39,103 nt of DNA from a virus: IMG/VR virus record IMGVR_UViG_3300035698_030246, positions 1-39,103 of that record; one strand, given 5' to 3'. Positions within the stretch are counted from its first letter, which is position 1. The number at the start of each line of letters is the position of its first letter. The notes beneath the pieces are model-generated. The model saw only the letters and a list, made by a program, of their open reading frames with translations, was not told the DNA's origin and searched no databases. Positions 16,302-24,840 of this stretch are shown here, one piece after another. The translations under genes were made by a program, and so were the position numbers.

Positions 16302-17567
16302 ATGTCTCGTGGGATTAGAATAGATAAAGAAGGTAAATTATTCACATTTATTGGTACTAAAAATATTTGTGGTGATGATAATAAATATATTCTTAAAGAA
16401 ATTATTAATGAAAAAATTGCAGTTTATGAAAAAAAAATAAAGATAATTTCTAAAAAAATGAGAGTATTTGAAATTAATAAACCATCTAGTAAAGATAATA
16501 TTATATCATTTTTTATTTTTGATGATGTTAAAGGAAATGCCAAATCATTAGCTATAGTTAAATTTTTTCGAAAAATTGGTTCTGTACAGGGAAAAGATAT
16601 TGGTATGAAATTTATGGGATCTGAATCTTTAGGTCTTAAACCACAAGATTTTCATATTTCTAATTCTTCTAACTATCAATCATATATTGCTAATTTATTT
16701 AATCAGATTAATTTAATTTTTTCAGAAAATATTCAAATGAAAGAATATTTGAATTATTTAGTAAATTGTGCAATGGGAAAAAAAGTTAATCCTCCATCAA
16801 TTGATGGACTTCCATTAAATCAGATTGGAAAAAATTTTGGAGAAATAGTTGGTCCAATTGCTCTATTTAATGATAAAAAATTATTTATAGAAAAATCATT
16901 TAATAAAAAAACTGATTTAATTATAATACCACAAGCTGGTAATGAAAAATTACTTGATTATATTATTTCTACTGTTTTTAAATCTAAGAGAAGAGATTAT
17001 AAATTTTCAGCTAAATTTAAGAATGGTGCAGCTGCTTCATTATCATCTATTTATGATATTGTTAAAAAATCATCTGAAAAGTTTGGTGAATTTTCAAAAG
17101 AGATTGAAATATTACGAATGATTGTTGAAAATAGAGCAGATGATGGAGTAATTCGAGTTGCAGCATATTTGAGATTAATTACTAAAGCTGCTGAAAAAAC
17201 CTGGTTTGAAAAAGATTATGATCATCAGATATGGAATAAGTTTAAGGATAATGCAAGATATAGTCCTAAACCAAAAAATTTAAATAAACTTCAAAATCAT
17301 AAATGGTGGATTTTAGCAATGGTTGCTTATATGGTTGCCGATAAAATGAATAATAAGAAATTTTTTGATTTTAAGGGTTTTATTTCTAAAGCAATGTCTA
17401 TAATTCAAGTATATCAAATTAATATGTTTTTAAATAATAAAGGAGTGCCTTCTTATAAAGTGCTTATGCCAGCTGGAAATATTGATGGTAAAGTTTTGGT
17501 TGATGCAAAAAAAGGTTATTATTCAACATCTCCACCAAAACAAAAATTAAGTTTTAAAATGAAATAA
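16302..17567 (+). CDS. unrecognised 421-residue protein
   Basis: I do not recognise this protein. It starts 11 nt after the helicase stop. It is basic and soluble-looking, with no signal peptide or clear membrane segment. Notable stretches are DGLPLNQIGKNFGEIVGPIAL (about 167-187), FSAKFKNGAAASLSSI (about 240-255) and a Trp-rich HKWWILAMVAYMVADK. The F-S-A-K-F-K segment resembles the metal-binding lysine strand of PD-(D/E)xK nucleases, but an acidic partner is not obvious, so this is a weak idea. It lies at the head of a run leading to the ligase-like and structural genes. Confidence 0.6.
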   Translation: MSRGIRIDKEGKLFTFIGTKNICGDDNKYILKEIINEKIAVYEKKIKIISKKMRVFEINKPSSKDNIISFFIFDDVKGNAKSLAIVKFFRKIGSVQGKDIGMKFMGSESLGLKPQDFHISNSSNYQSYIANLFNQINLIFSENIQMKEYLNYLVNCAMGKKVNPPSIDGLPLNQIGKNFGEIVGPIALFNDKKLFIEKSFNKKTDLIIIPQAGNEKLLDYIISTVFKSKRRDYKFSAKFKNGAAASLSSIYDIVKKSSEKFGEFSKEIEILRMIVENRADDGVIRVAAYLRLITKAAEKTWFEKDYDHQIWNKFKDNARYSPKPKNLNKLQNHKWWILAMVAYMVADKMNNKKFFDFKGFISKAMSIIQVYQINMFLNNKGVPSYKVLMPAGNIDGKVLVDAKKGYYSTSPPKQKLSFKMK

Positions 17568-17588
17568 TGTAATTTTGGAGTTTTAAAT

Positions 17589-18767
17589 ATGTTTTCATTC
17601 GCAAGGTTCTTACTCTTTGAAGAACAGAAAAAGAAGAATACACATATTCAACATCTTGAAGATTTGATTTTAGATGCTGGTATAGATGCTGTAGATATTG
17701 TTGTTAAACATTTAGAACAATCAATGAAATTTCTTTCTGGTAGATCAAAAAAGGAATTTAATATAAGTACAAAAGTTGATGGAGCTCCAGCAATAGTATT
17801 TGGTATGAATCCAGACAATGGAAAATTTTTTGTTGGAACGAAAAGTGTTTTCAATAAAAAGATACCTAAAATCAATTATACAAATAAAGATATTGATATT
17901 AATCATGCTGGAGAGTTGGGAAAAATTCTTAAGATTGCATTAAAATATTTAAAAGAAACACTTACTAAAGGAATTTATCAATGTGATATGATGTTTATTA
18001 ATGATTTTAAGAAATCAAATACAATTGATGGAGTTGATTATATTACATTTCAACCAAATACTATTGCTTATGCTGTTCCAAAAAAATCAGACGGTGGAAA
18101 AAAAGTTGCTCAAGCTAAGATAGGAATTATTCCTCATACTTTTTATAGTGGTCCTAATATGCAAATGTTAAAACCATCATTTAATGTTACATCAGATCAA
18201 TTTATTGAAACAAAAAATGTATGGATGGTTGATACAAAAATTAGAAATCTTTCTGGATTAATTTCATTTACTAAAGAAGAAACATTAAATATAAATAATA
18301 CTATTAAAGAAATTAAATTAATGAAGAAAAAAATTGATAGAAAAAAATTAAAAGAGTTAATTGAGAAAAAGACTTTAATTAATAATATTAAAGCCTATCA
18401 AAATGATCAAATTAAAAGAGGAACATTTATTAAAAATACAAAAACTTATCGTGAAGGGATTCTTAAATTTTTTAGAAAAAAAGAAATATCAAAAATACAA
18501 ATGAAGACAATTAAAAATAATCAAGAAATTATTGGATCAATTTTTACTCTTCAAGAGAGAATTAATGAAGTAAAAATGAGAATTATAAATAAGATAAATG
18601 AGATTGAATATCTTAATACATTCATATATGATGGAGAAGGATATCGATATACTGGTCAAGAAGGATTTGTTTTATCAGATATGATTGATAATTCATTTGT
18701 AAAATTAGTTGATAGACTTGAATTTTCTAGACAAAATTTTACAGCGGTTAAAAGGTGGGATAGTTAA
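17589..18767 (+). CDS. KxDG nucleotidyltransferase/ligase-like protein (DUF6267-like)
   Basis: This 392-residue protein has STKVDGAPAIVFG near residues 60-72, a good match to motif I (KxDG) of ATP-dependent DNA/RNA ligases and capping enzymes. Near the C-terminus GQEGFVL and FVKLVDR resemble motifs IV and V. Between them is a lysine-rich, probably helical insert (about residues 215-345). I recognise the general type as a marine T4-like phage protein family (DUF6267 by memory), for which no activity is established to my knowledge. A nucleic-acid or small-molecule ligation role is inferred. It is followed 2 nt later by an HxGH nucleotidyltransferase, suggesting a shared pathway. Confidence 0.6.
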   Translation: MFSFARFLLFEEQKKKNTHIQHLEDLILDAGIDAVDIVVKHLEQSMKFLSGRSKKEFNISTKVDGAPAIVFGMNPDNGKFFVGTKSVFNKKIPKINYTNKDIDINHAGELGKILKIALKYLKETLTKGIYQCDMMFINDFKKSNTIDGVDYITFQPNTIAYAVPKKSDGGKKVAQAKIGIIPHTFYSGPNMQMLKPSFNVTSDQFIETKNVWMVDTKIRNLSGLISFTKEETLNINNTIKEIKLMKKKIDRKKLKELIEKKTLINNIKAYQNDQIKRGTFIKNTKTYREGILKFFRKKEISKIQMKTIKNNQEIIGSIFTLQERINEVKMRIINKINEIEYLNTFIYDGEGYRYTGQEGFVLSDMIDNSFVKLVDRLEFSRQNFTAVKRWDS

Positions 18768-18769
18768 TA

Positions 18770-19399
18770 ATGTCAAAATCAGCTGTTGTTACATATGGAA
18801 GATTTCAAGGAATTACTATTGGGCATGAAGCATTAGTAAAGAAAATGATAAAATTTAATAAAGATGCTGATGTAATTTTATTTACATCGACTACAGTAGA
18901 TAATAAAAAGAACATTTTATCATTTAATGAAAAAGTATGGTTTCTTAAGAAAATTTTTCCAAATATTATTATTGTTAATGATCGTAATGTAAATGCTACT
19001 ATAATAACATCTCTTCATTATCTTTATAAAGAAGGTTATAATGATGTAACAGTTTTTGTTGGTGAAGATCGATTTACAAAATTTAAAGCCCTTGAAAAGT
19101 ATAATATACCAGAAAGTGATTCAAAATTTGATTCAGAGAAAAATTTTTCTTTTGATTCGTTGAAATTTAAATTAGCTGGAAAAAGATTATTAGATAGTGG
19201 ATCTAATGTGGAAAAAGCATCTTCAACAGAATTGAAAAAATTGGCTCAATTAGATGATTTTAATAGTTTCAAAAAAATGATGCCTTTATCTACATCTAAA
19301 CAAGTTGCGACAAAACTTTTTAATATATTAAGAAAAAGATTACCAATGAAAGAAAATAAAAACATGATAATGTCATTTTTGGAATTTATTAAAGGATAA
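18770..19399 (+). CDS. HxGH-type nucleotidyltransferase (NMN adenylyltransferase/cytidylyltransferase-like)
   Basis: This 209-residue protein begins VVTYGRFQGITIGHEALV, the dinucleotide-binding start and HxGH-like T-I-G-H signature of cytidylyltransferase-fold enzymes. FVGEDR lies near residue 100, and KASSTELKK is the S/T-rich motif seen as ISSTxxR in this family. Such enzymes transfer AMP or CMP from NTP to small phosphorylated substrates such as NMN. The substrate is not readable here; NAD repair is a reasonable guess because phages often carry NAD-salvage genes. It forms a tight pair with the KxDG ligase-like gene. Confidence 0.7.
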   Translation: MSKSAVVTYGRFQGITIGHEALVKKMIKFNKDADVILFTSTTVDNKKNILSFNEKVWFLKKIFPNIIIVNDRNVNATIITSLHYLYKEGYNDVTVFVGEDRFTKFKALEKYNIPESDSKFDSEKNFSFDSLKFKLAGKRLLDSGSNVEKASSTELKKLAQLDDFNSFKKMMPLSTSKQVATKLFNILRKRLPMKENKNMIMSFLEFIKG

Positions 19400-19437
19400 A
19401 TAGTGTTAGATATTAGATTAACAAGGAGATTACCCAC

Positions 19438-20862
19438 ATGAAGATGATGAGTGAATTATTCGAAAAAAAAGATCAATTATTAAAAAATCAATATCAAACA
19501 CTCTTTAATGAAGCATTAGAAAAATTTGGTATAACAAGTGCTAAAGAATTAAAGACAGATCATGATTTGAAAGAATTTTTTACATTCATCAATGAAAAAG
19601 AAGATTTAGTATCTAAAACATTAAAAGAATCTGATGCAACAGATGGACTTGGAGTATCAATTCCTAGGAATAAATTATCAATTGAATCTGATAATTTTCA
19701 TAAAGATCGTTTAAATAATCTTTCTCAGATTTATCAATCAATGTCTGCTGCGTCTGCTGCATATAATAATCAAAAAGAAATTTCAGAAACGCGTATAGAA
19801 ATTTTAAAGATTTGTGCTGTTATTGGTGCTAATCCTGGAGATTATTTGGGAAATAACTTAGCGTTGAAAGAAAGTCTTAAAGAATCAGAAAATGATATTT
19901 TTGATTATGTAGATAATGTTTCACCATTATCATCTGAAGTTATTCACTTTCTTCTTAATAATGTTGATAAAACTTATTATAATAGAATATGGTTAACTTT
20001 TGTTAAAAATCTTGTAATAAAAAAATCACAAGGAAAATATGATTCTAAAAAAGCTATTAAATTAATGGAATATGCTGCTAAGCAAGCATTAGAAGCTTAT
20101 GCAAAACCACAATCTAGTAAAGATCTTAATGCAAGTAAAAGTGATATTAAAGAAATAGCAATAACATTTAGAGATTTCTTTGAAGATCAAGTTAAAACTG
20201 GTGTATATGATCGTTATATACCAAAAAAGTATATTGGAAAGGTAAATCTTAAAGAATCTCTTTCAAAAAATGTAGAAGAATTAGTGATGTATACTATGTC
20301 TGATTATACATTATATAAGAGTGGATATATGGATATTGTTAAATCGCTAGTAAATCAAATAGCGGCAGATAATAGAAAATTTCCTCAAAAAATGGCAGAA
20401 AAATTTTTTGGAAAATTATTGGATATTGCATTAAAGTCATATAAAAAAGATTTAGGTGAAATTGAATTCAAACCTAAAGATAAGAAAGATGCTGTTGCAA
20501 AATTCATTGCAGATTTTAAGGATGCTGCGTATAATGGAGAGTATGATGATTTTCTAAAAGGTGATTATAGTGGTGAAAGTCTTGTTGAATCATATACAAA
20601 TAAACGTAGTAATTGTGAGATTCAAGGAAGAAGAGAATCAGCAATTAAAAGAGAAGCAATTAAAAAATATAAAAAAATGGAACAAAAAAATCTTGATGAA
20701 AAAGAAGATTCTGCTGTAGATGCTTCAGAGTATAGAAAGTTTTTTACTAAAGCAATGAAGAAGTTTGGAATTAAATCTCCAGCAGAATTTACAGATGAAA
20801 AGAAAAAGAAAGAATTTTTTGATTATATAGAAAAAACATGGACTAAGGATGAAAGTCTTTAA
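19438..20862 (+). CDS. unrecognised 474-residue protein with repeated terminal motif
   Basis: No function is recognised. Two copies of an approximately 35-residue helical motif occur at opposite ends: FNEALEKFGITSAKEL...LKEFFTFI (about residues 23-51) and FTKAMKKFGIKSPAEF...KKEFFDYI (about 434-465). The region between is strongly helical, rich in Lys, Asp and Ala, with several ESLVE/KESL segments. A strong AAGGAG ribosome site precedes the ATG. The protein sits before a putative structural gene, and the F-G-I-x-S-P-x-E-F motif recalls sequences I have seen in phage structural proteins, so a virion or scaffold-type role is possible. Confidence 0.6.
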   Translation: MKMMSELFEKKDQLLKNQYQTLFNEALEKFGITSAKELKTDHDLKEFFTFINEKEDLVSKTLKESDATDGLGVSIPRNKLSIESDNFHKDRLNNLSQIYQSMSAASAAYNNQKEISETRIEILKICAVIGANPGDYLGNNLALKESLKESENDIFDYVDNVSPLSSEVIHFLLNNVDKTYYNRIWLTFVKNLVIKKSQGKYDSKKAIKLMEYAAKQALEAYAKPQSSKDLNASKSDIKEIAITFRDFFEDQVKTGVYDRYIPKKYIGKVNLKESLSKNVEELVMYTMSDYTLYKSGYMDIVKSLVNQIAADNRKFPQKMAEKFFGKLLDIALKSYKKDLGEIEFKPKDKKDAVAKFIADFKDAAYNGEYDDFLKGDYSGESLVESYTNKRSNCEIQGRRESAIKREAIKKYKKMEQKNLDEKEDSAVDASEYRKFFTKAMKKFGIKSPAEFTDEKKKKEFFDYIEKTWTKDESL

Positions 20863-20935
20863 AATATTTGAGAAAAATTTCTATAGAAAACTGGTTGAGG
20901 TTAAAGGCCATCATTAGCAGAAAAGGAGAATTATT

Positions 20936-21523
20936 ATGCCATTATGGGGTGCAACAGTAGGTAAAGAAACAATGCCACAATATTTAACAGATGCTGAGAA
21001 AAGTAATTGTTACGCATCAACAAAAGGATGGATTTTAAAACAACCAAATGGTAGTGAAGAAATTCTTGTTGCTGCTAGGGGACTTTCAAACACATTTGCA
21101 AATGCAAACCTTACCAGTGTTACCATTCATTCAAGAGCGAGTGATTCTTCTGATGTTAATATTACTTATTCTTGGAATGAAGTTGTTATCGTAACTGGTA
21201 CTCCAACTGTTCAATTATTTGGAACATATGCTGGTGGTGATGGTATTGCAGATTATATAAGTGGAAGTGGAACAAATAGATTATTATTCACTTATGAAGT
21301 AGTAGCTGGAGATGATGAAGATAGTGCAAGAATTCCAGATGAAATTACAATGATTTCTTCAGATGGAGAAACAGAACATATGATTAGAGGTCTTGATGGT
21401 AATAATGCAGCATCTAACCTTGTACATGGAACTTATGTATATTCTAGTACTCTTTGGGGAGATGAAGTGACAGCTAATCTTGCTGATAGAACAGTCTTTA
21501 GTGTAATTTTAGCTGGTGAATAA
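20936..21523 (+). CDS. putative virion structural protein
   Basis: This 195-residue protein is rich in Thr, Ser, Gly, Asn and Ala with predicted beta strands (TSVTIHSRASDSSDVNITYS, TPTVQLFGTY). It has far fewer lysines than its neighbours. The start MPLWGATVG and GWILKQPNG...ILVAARGLS recall small structural proteins of marine T4-like phages. The composition and an excellent ribosome site (AAAAGGAG) suggest high expression, typical of head or tail decoration proteins. The exact location in the virion is unknown. Confidence 0.6.
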   Translation: MPLWGATVGKETMPQYLTDAEKSNCYASTKGWILKQPNGSEEILVAARGLSNTFANANLTSVTIHSRASDSSDVNITYSWNEVVIVTGTPTVQLFGTYAGGDGIADYISGSGTNRLLFTYEVVAGDDEDSARIPDEITMISSDGETEHMIRGLDGNNAASNLVHGTYVYSSTLWGDEVTANLADRTVFSVILAGE

Positions 21524-21534
21524 ATTGAACAATA

Positions 21535-21966
21535 ATGAGGATTGTTAGGAAGAATAATTTGTTGCAATTCAATTTAACAAAAGAGAATTTTTTATTATTT
21601 GCAATGAATTCTTATAACAATCCTCATTGTTATAGTATATCTGATTTTACAAATGATATGTATAGATTTAGATATCTGAAGCGACTTTTTAGGAAATATT
21701 TAAATGGTGGAAAATTTAATGATAAGTTAATTTTAAATCATGTTATTTCTATTCAAAATGTTTTTGGTAATGAAGTATCTGTTAGAATGTTATTTTTTGA
21801 GATGGAAGAAGAAATTTGGAGTTCATTAAAAACTGTTTTAATTTTTTTGAATATACTTCCAAAATATGTTTTAAAAATAAATAACATAAATATTAAAACA
21901 GATGATATTGAAATAGATTCTAATGTTGTTTCTATTCTTAGGAAGATTGGAAATAAAAATGAATGA
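21535..21966 (+). CDS. conserved hypothetical protein of T4-like phages
   Basis: This 143-residue protein has FLLFAMNSYNNPHCYSISDF and RFRYLKRLFRKYLNGG followed by KLILNHVISIQNVFGNEVSVRMLFFEME. This pattern I recall from conserved unknown proteins in marine T4-like phages; no activity is known to me. It has no clear ribosome site after the preceding stop, so it may be translationally coupled. It overlaps the next gene by 8 bases. Confidence 0.6.
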   Translation: MRIVRKNNLLQFNLTKENFLLFAMNSYNNPHCYSISDFTNDMYRFRYLKRLFRKYLNGGKFNDKLILNHVISIQNVFGNEVSVRMLFFEMEEEIWSSLKTVLIFLNILPKYVLKINNINIKTDDIEIDSNVVSILRKIGNKNE

Positions 21967-22783
21967 TAATTCTATGTTAATTTCTGAAGGTGTTATCAGT
22001 AAATCTTTAGAAATTATTTTTATTCATAAATTTTTACGAATTTTAGTAAAACCTTTTAATAAAACAAAAGCTTTTGATCTTGGTATAATTGATGCTAATG
22101 GATATATTCTTAAAAAACATAAAACTCTTAAAACAAAAGAAGAAAAAGATGCTTATACTCTTTTTCATAGGATTGTTTGGAAGTTTAAAAGACTTCTTGA
22201 AAGAGTTCCTTTGGGTAAACGTCTTATAACATCATATATAGCTGCTTTATGGTTATTGAAAGAAGAGTTTCCAGAACAATCAAATATAATTGATAAGAAA
22301 ATTTTTAATTTTCTTACAGAAGAATATCAATATACTATAAGAAATAAAGATATTGTCGAAATCAGCAATATTCCAGATTTTTCTTTTGCATCAGATGACA
22401 TATTTAATATTGAAAATATGAAAATTATAGCCAAAAGGGGAGATAGAATAAAACTTTTTGAAGAATCTCTTGCATATATATATGGATATCCAGTAATTCA
22501 TGGAAAAGTGGAAAAAAATAATGAAGAAGTTATTGTTTCTCCAGTAGATTTAATGATTAATGAAGAATTACCTGCAAATAATGTAGGTAATGGTTTTGTT
22601 CATGGAATAGGTATAGGTGATAATGGAGAATCGGGATATTCAAGAAAAAGAACTATAGTGCTTAAACGAAAAAAAGATAAATTAAAAGATGAAGATTTGA
22701 AAGAATTTGAGAACTATCTCGGAACAAATCTTATAGTTCAAGATACACGAGATGGTAAAATTATTTTCCATAATAAAAGGTAG
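21959..22783 (+). CDS. conserved hypothetical protein
   Basis: This 274-residue protein starts at the ATG at 21959, overlapping the previous gene. It contains KAFDLGIIDANGYILKKHKT followed by an EEKDAYTLFHRIVWKFKRLL helix and LITSYIAALWLLKEEF. Downstream is an acidic region, then a Gly-rich GNGFVHGIGIGDNGESGYSR segment and a basic tail. I recall similar proteins as neighbours of the previous one in marine T4-like phages. The function is not known; a virion role is possible but unproven. Confidence 0.6.
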   Translation: MNDNSMLISEGVISKSLEIIFIHKFLRILVKPFNKTKAFDLGIIDANGYILKKHKTLKTKEEKDAYTLFHRIVWKFKRLLERVPLGKRLITSYIAALWLLKEEFPEQSNIIDKKIFNFLTEEYQYTIRNKDIVEISNIPDFSFASDDIFNIENMKIIAKRGDRIKLFEESLAYIYGYPVIHGKVEKNNEEVIVSPVDLMINEELPANNVGNGFVHGIGIGDNGESGYSRKRTIVLKRKKDKLKDEDLKEFENYLGTNLIVQDTRDGKIIFHNKR

Positions 22784-22790
22784 TAAATAA

Positions 22791-23321
22791 ATGACTGATT
22801 TCAATGATTTATATAGAGAAGAGAAAAAAAGTAATAATTGTAAAACTGATTTAGAATTTCAACGAAATATAGAACATAGATTAACTCAACTTGAGACAAA
22901 AAATGTAAATAGTGAAAAAAATATTGAATCAATTTATGAAAGAATTGATAGTGCAATAGATAGTATTCATGGATTGAGTGAATCTATGAATAAGATTGTT
23001 ACAATACATGAACAAAGGTTAAATAATTTAAATAAATGTGCAGAGGAAAATGAAACATCTATTAAATTGGTAGAAAATCATATACCTCCTTGTCAAAAAG
23101 AGGTGCAAGATCTTATTCAAATTAAAATTAATGAATCAAGATTATATTCTGATGGAATTATGGAAAAATTTTTTAATGCTATTGATTATAGGTTAAAGAA
23201 ACTTGAAAAATTTCATCGAAAAACAATAACTATAGTTTCTGCTCTAGCTCTTGTTGGTATTATATTATCTGGTGAATTACCAAAATTTCTTACTGGAATC
23301 ATTAAATCGTTTTTCATCTAA
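22791..23321 (+). CDS. coiled-coil protein with C-terminal membrane anchor
   Basis: This 176-residue protein has long heptad-like helical segments (residues about 25-85 and 110-145). A C-terminal hydrophobic stretch, ITIVSALALVGIILSG, lies near residues 147-162 and is followed by a short tail ending KSFFI. Orientation would be N-in with the coiled coil in the cytoplasm. This is the architecture of XhlA-like or holin-accessory proteins, but also of many other membrane tethers, so I do not assign lysis. It ends the left transcription block; a promoter follows. Confidence 0.6.
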   Translation: MTDFNDLYREEKKSNNCKTDLEFQRNIEHRLTQLETKNVNSEKNIESIYERIDSAIDSIHGLSESMNKIVTIHEQRLNNLNKCAEENETSIKLVENHIPPCQKEVQDLIQIKINESRLYSDGIMEKFFNAIDYRLKKLEKFHRKTITIVSALALVGIILSGELPKFLTGIIKSFFI

Positions 23322-23329
23322 AATTCTCC

Positions 23330-23358
23330 TTGACAATCGATTAATTCTATGATATTGT
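23330..23358 (+). promoter_or_regulatory. sigma70-type promoter upstream of primase
   Basis: TTGACA (23330-23335), a 17-bp spacer and TATTGT (23353-23358) lie in the 76-bp gap before the primase gene. The -35 box is perfect and the -10 box deviates at two positions. It probably drives primase through the ribonucleotide reductase. Confidence 0.55.
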
Positions 23359-23397
23359 AATATACATTTTGATGAATGATTGGAGTATATGACTTAA

Positions 23398-24432
23398 ATG
23401 TCTAGTTATATCGATGTTAAGTATATTAATTTGATTTCTTCTAGGTTAGAAATTTTTAAGCAAAAGAATAAAAATACATTCAATTTTAGATGCCCCTTTT
23501 GTGGTGATTCACAAAAAAGTAAAATTAAATGTCGTGGTTATTTAATTGAGAGTAAAGGGCATTATAGATATTATTGTCATAATTGTAATTTTGGGTGTGA
23601 TTTAAAATCATTTATTTATCGAATAGATGAATCACTCTATTCAGAATATCTTACAGAGATATTCAAAGAAAATAATGGAAATAGTAACACTAAGTTAAAA
23701 ATATGGAATTCTCATTCAATTCAAAATCAAAATATAAAAAATCCAATTAATCTTCCTAAATTTCTTATTAAGTGTATTGATCTTGAAGTAGATAGTCCAG
23801 CTATGAAATTTCTTCTTGGGCGTGGTATTCCATTAAAACAACTTAATAAAATTTATTATACAAACAATTTTAAAAAATTTGAAGAAGTTTTTCCTAAGTA
23901 CAAAGATAATGCTACTCTTAGAGAAGAGCCAAGAATTGTAATTCCTATTTTTTCTAAAAATGGAAAGAATTTAATAGGTGTTTCTGGAAGAGCCCTTGAT
24001 GCTTCTAACAAAAAGAGATATATAACTTTGAAACCAGATGAATATAAAGATTTTCCAAATATATTTGGATTAAATTATATTGATACTACAAAAGATATTT
24101 TTGTGGTTGAAGGTGTTTTTGATTCTCTTTTTCTTGAAAATTCTATTGCTGTTTTTGGATCTGATTTTCAAAAAGCATTAAATGTTTTACCAAAAGATAA
24201 AATAATTGTGGTTCGTGATAATGAACCAAGAAATAAAACTACAAGAAAATTTCTTCTTAAAGATGCTAGAAATGGATTTAGAGTTTGTCTTTGGGGACAA
24301 AAAACAGAAAGTAAAGATATTAATGAAATGGTTTTACGGGGCGAGCTTAATAAAGATAAAATTGAGAATGAAATTCTTACAATGACATATCAAGGATTAT
24401 CAGCAGTTGCAAATATTTCTTTAATGAGGTAA
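23398..24432 (+). CDS. 61: DNA primase (gp61/DnaG-like)
   Basis: This 344-residue protein is close to T4 gp61 (342). The N-terminal zinc ribbon uses Cys32, Cys35 (CPFCGDSQ) and Cys60, Cys63 (CHNC). The toprim core shows VVEGVFDSLFL with its metal-binding Glu, AVFGSD and IVVRDNEPR. It synthesises primers with the gp41 helicase encoded 7 kb upstream. The gene has its own promoter but a poor Shine-Dalgarno sequence. No intein or truncation is seen. Confidence 0.9.
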   Translation: MSSYIDVKYINLISSRLEIFKQKNKNTFNFRCPFCGDSQKSKIKCRGYLIESKGHYRYYCHNCNFGCDLKSFIYRIDESLYSEYLTEIFKENNGNSNTKLKIWNSHSIQNQNIKNPINLPKFLIKCIDLEVDSPAMKFLLGRGIPLKQLNKIYYTNNFKKFEEVFPKYKDNATLREEPRIVIPIFSKNGKNLIGVSGRALDASNKKRYITLKPDEYKDFPNIFGLNYIDTTKDIFVVEGVFDSLFLENSIAVFGSDFQKALNVLPKDKIIVVRDNEPRNKTTRKFLLKDARNGFRVCLWGQKTESKDINEMVLRGELNKDKIENEILTMTYQGLSAVANISLMR

Positions 24433-24441
24433 TAAAAATAT

Positions 24442-24840
24442 ATGGTAAATAATATTGATCATTTTAAGCTTTATAAAGAGTATGTTGAAAAGTGGATTGG
24501 TCTTCTAGGATTAAGAGACTGGGAATATAATATTAGATATTCAACTAATGAAGATGAATTTGCTAGTTGTGAATATAATCTAGATGGTAGAATTGCAATT
24601 TTTAATATTCGTAAAGATATTTCAAAACCAGATGATATGTATACTGGTGAAGATGGAATTACAGAAGATTATATAGAACGAGCAGCAATTGAAGAAGTAT
24701 GTCATTTACTTTTAATTGATGTAACAACATTAGTAACACAAAAAAAGAAAATTAAAGAACTTGATAAAGTTGAACATATTGTTATTAAACGATTAGAAAA
24801 TTTACTTATTAAATATTTGAAAGGGAAAGAAGTAATATGA
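24442..24840 (+). CDS. zincin-like protein with altered HExxH motif
   Basis: This 132-residue protein resembles small phage proteins of a SprT/zincin-like type: a WIGLLGLRDWEYNI start, a beta segment (ASCEYNLDGRIAIFNI) and a helix AAIEEVCHLLLID. In the relatives I recall that helix carries HExxH; here it reads E-E-V-C-H, so the first zinc-binding His is Glu. It may therefore be inactive or bind metal differently. The ATG of the ribonucleotide reductase gene overlaps its stop (ATGA). Confidence 0.5.
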   Translation: MVNNIDHFKLYKEYVEKWIGLLGLRDWEYNIRYSTNEDEFASCEYNLDGRIAIFNIRKDISKPDDMYTGEDGITEDYIERAAIEEVCHLLLIDVTTLVTQKKKIKELDKVEHIVIKRLENLLIKYLKGKEVI

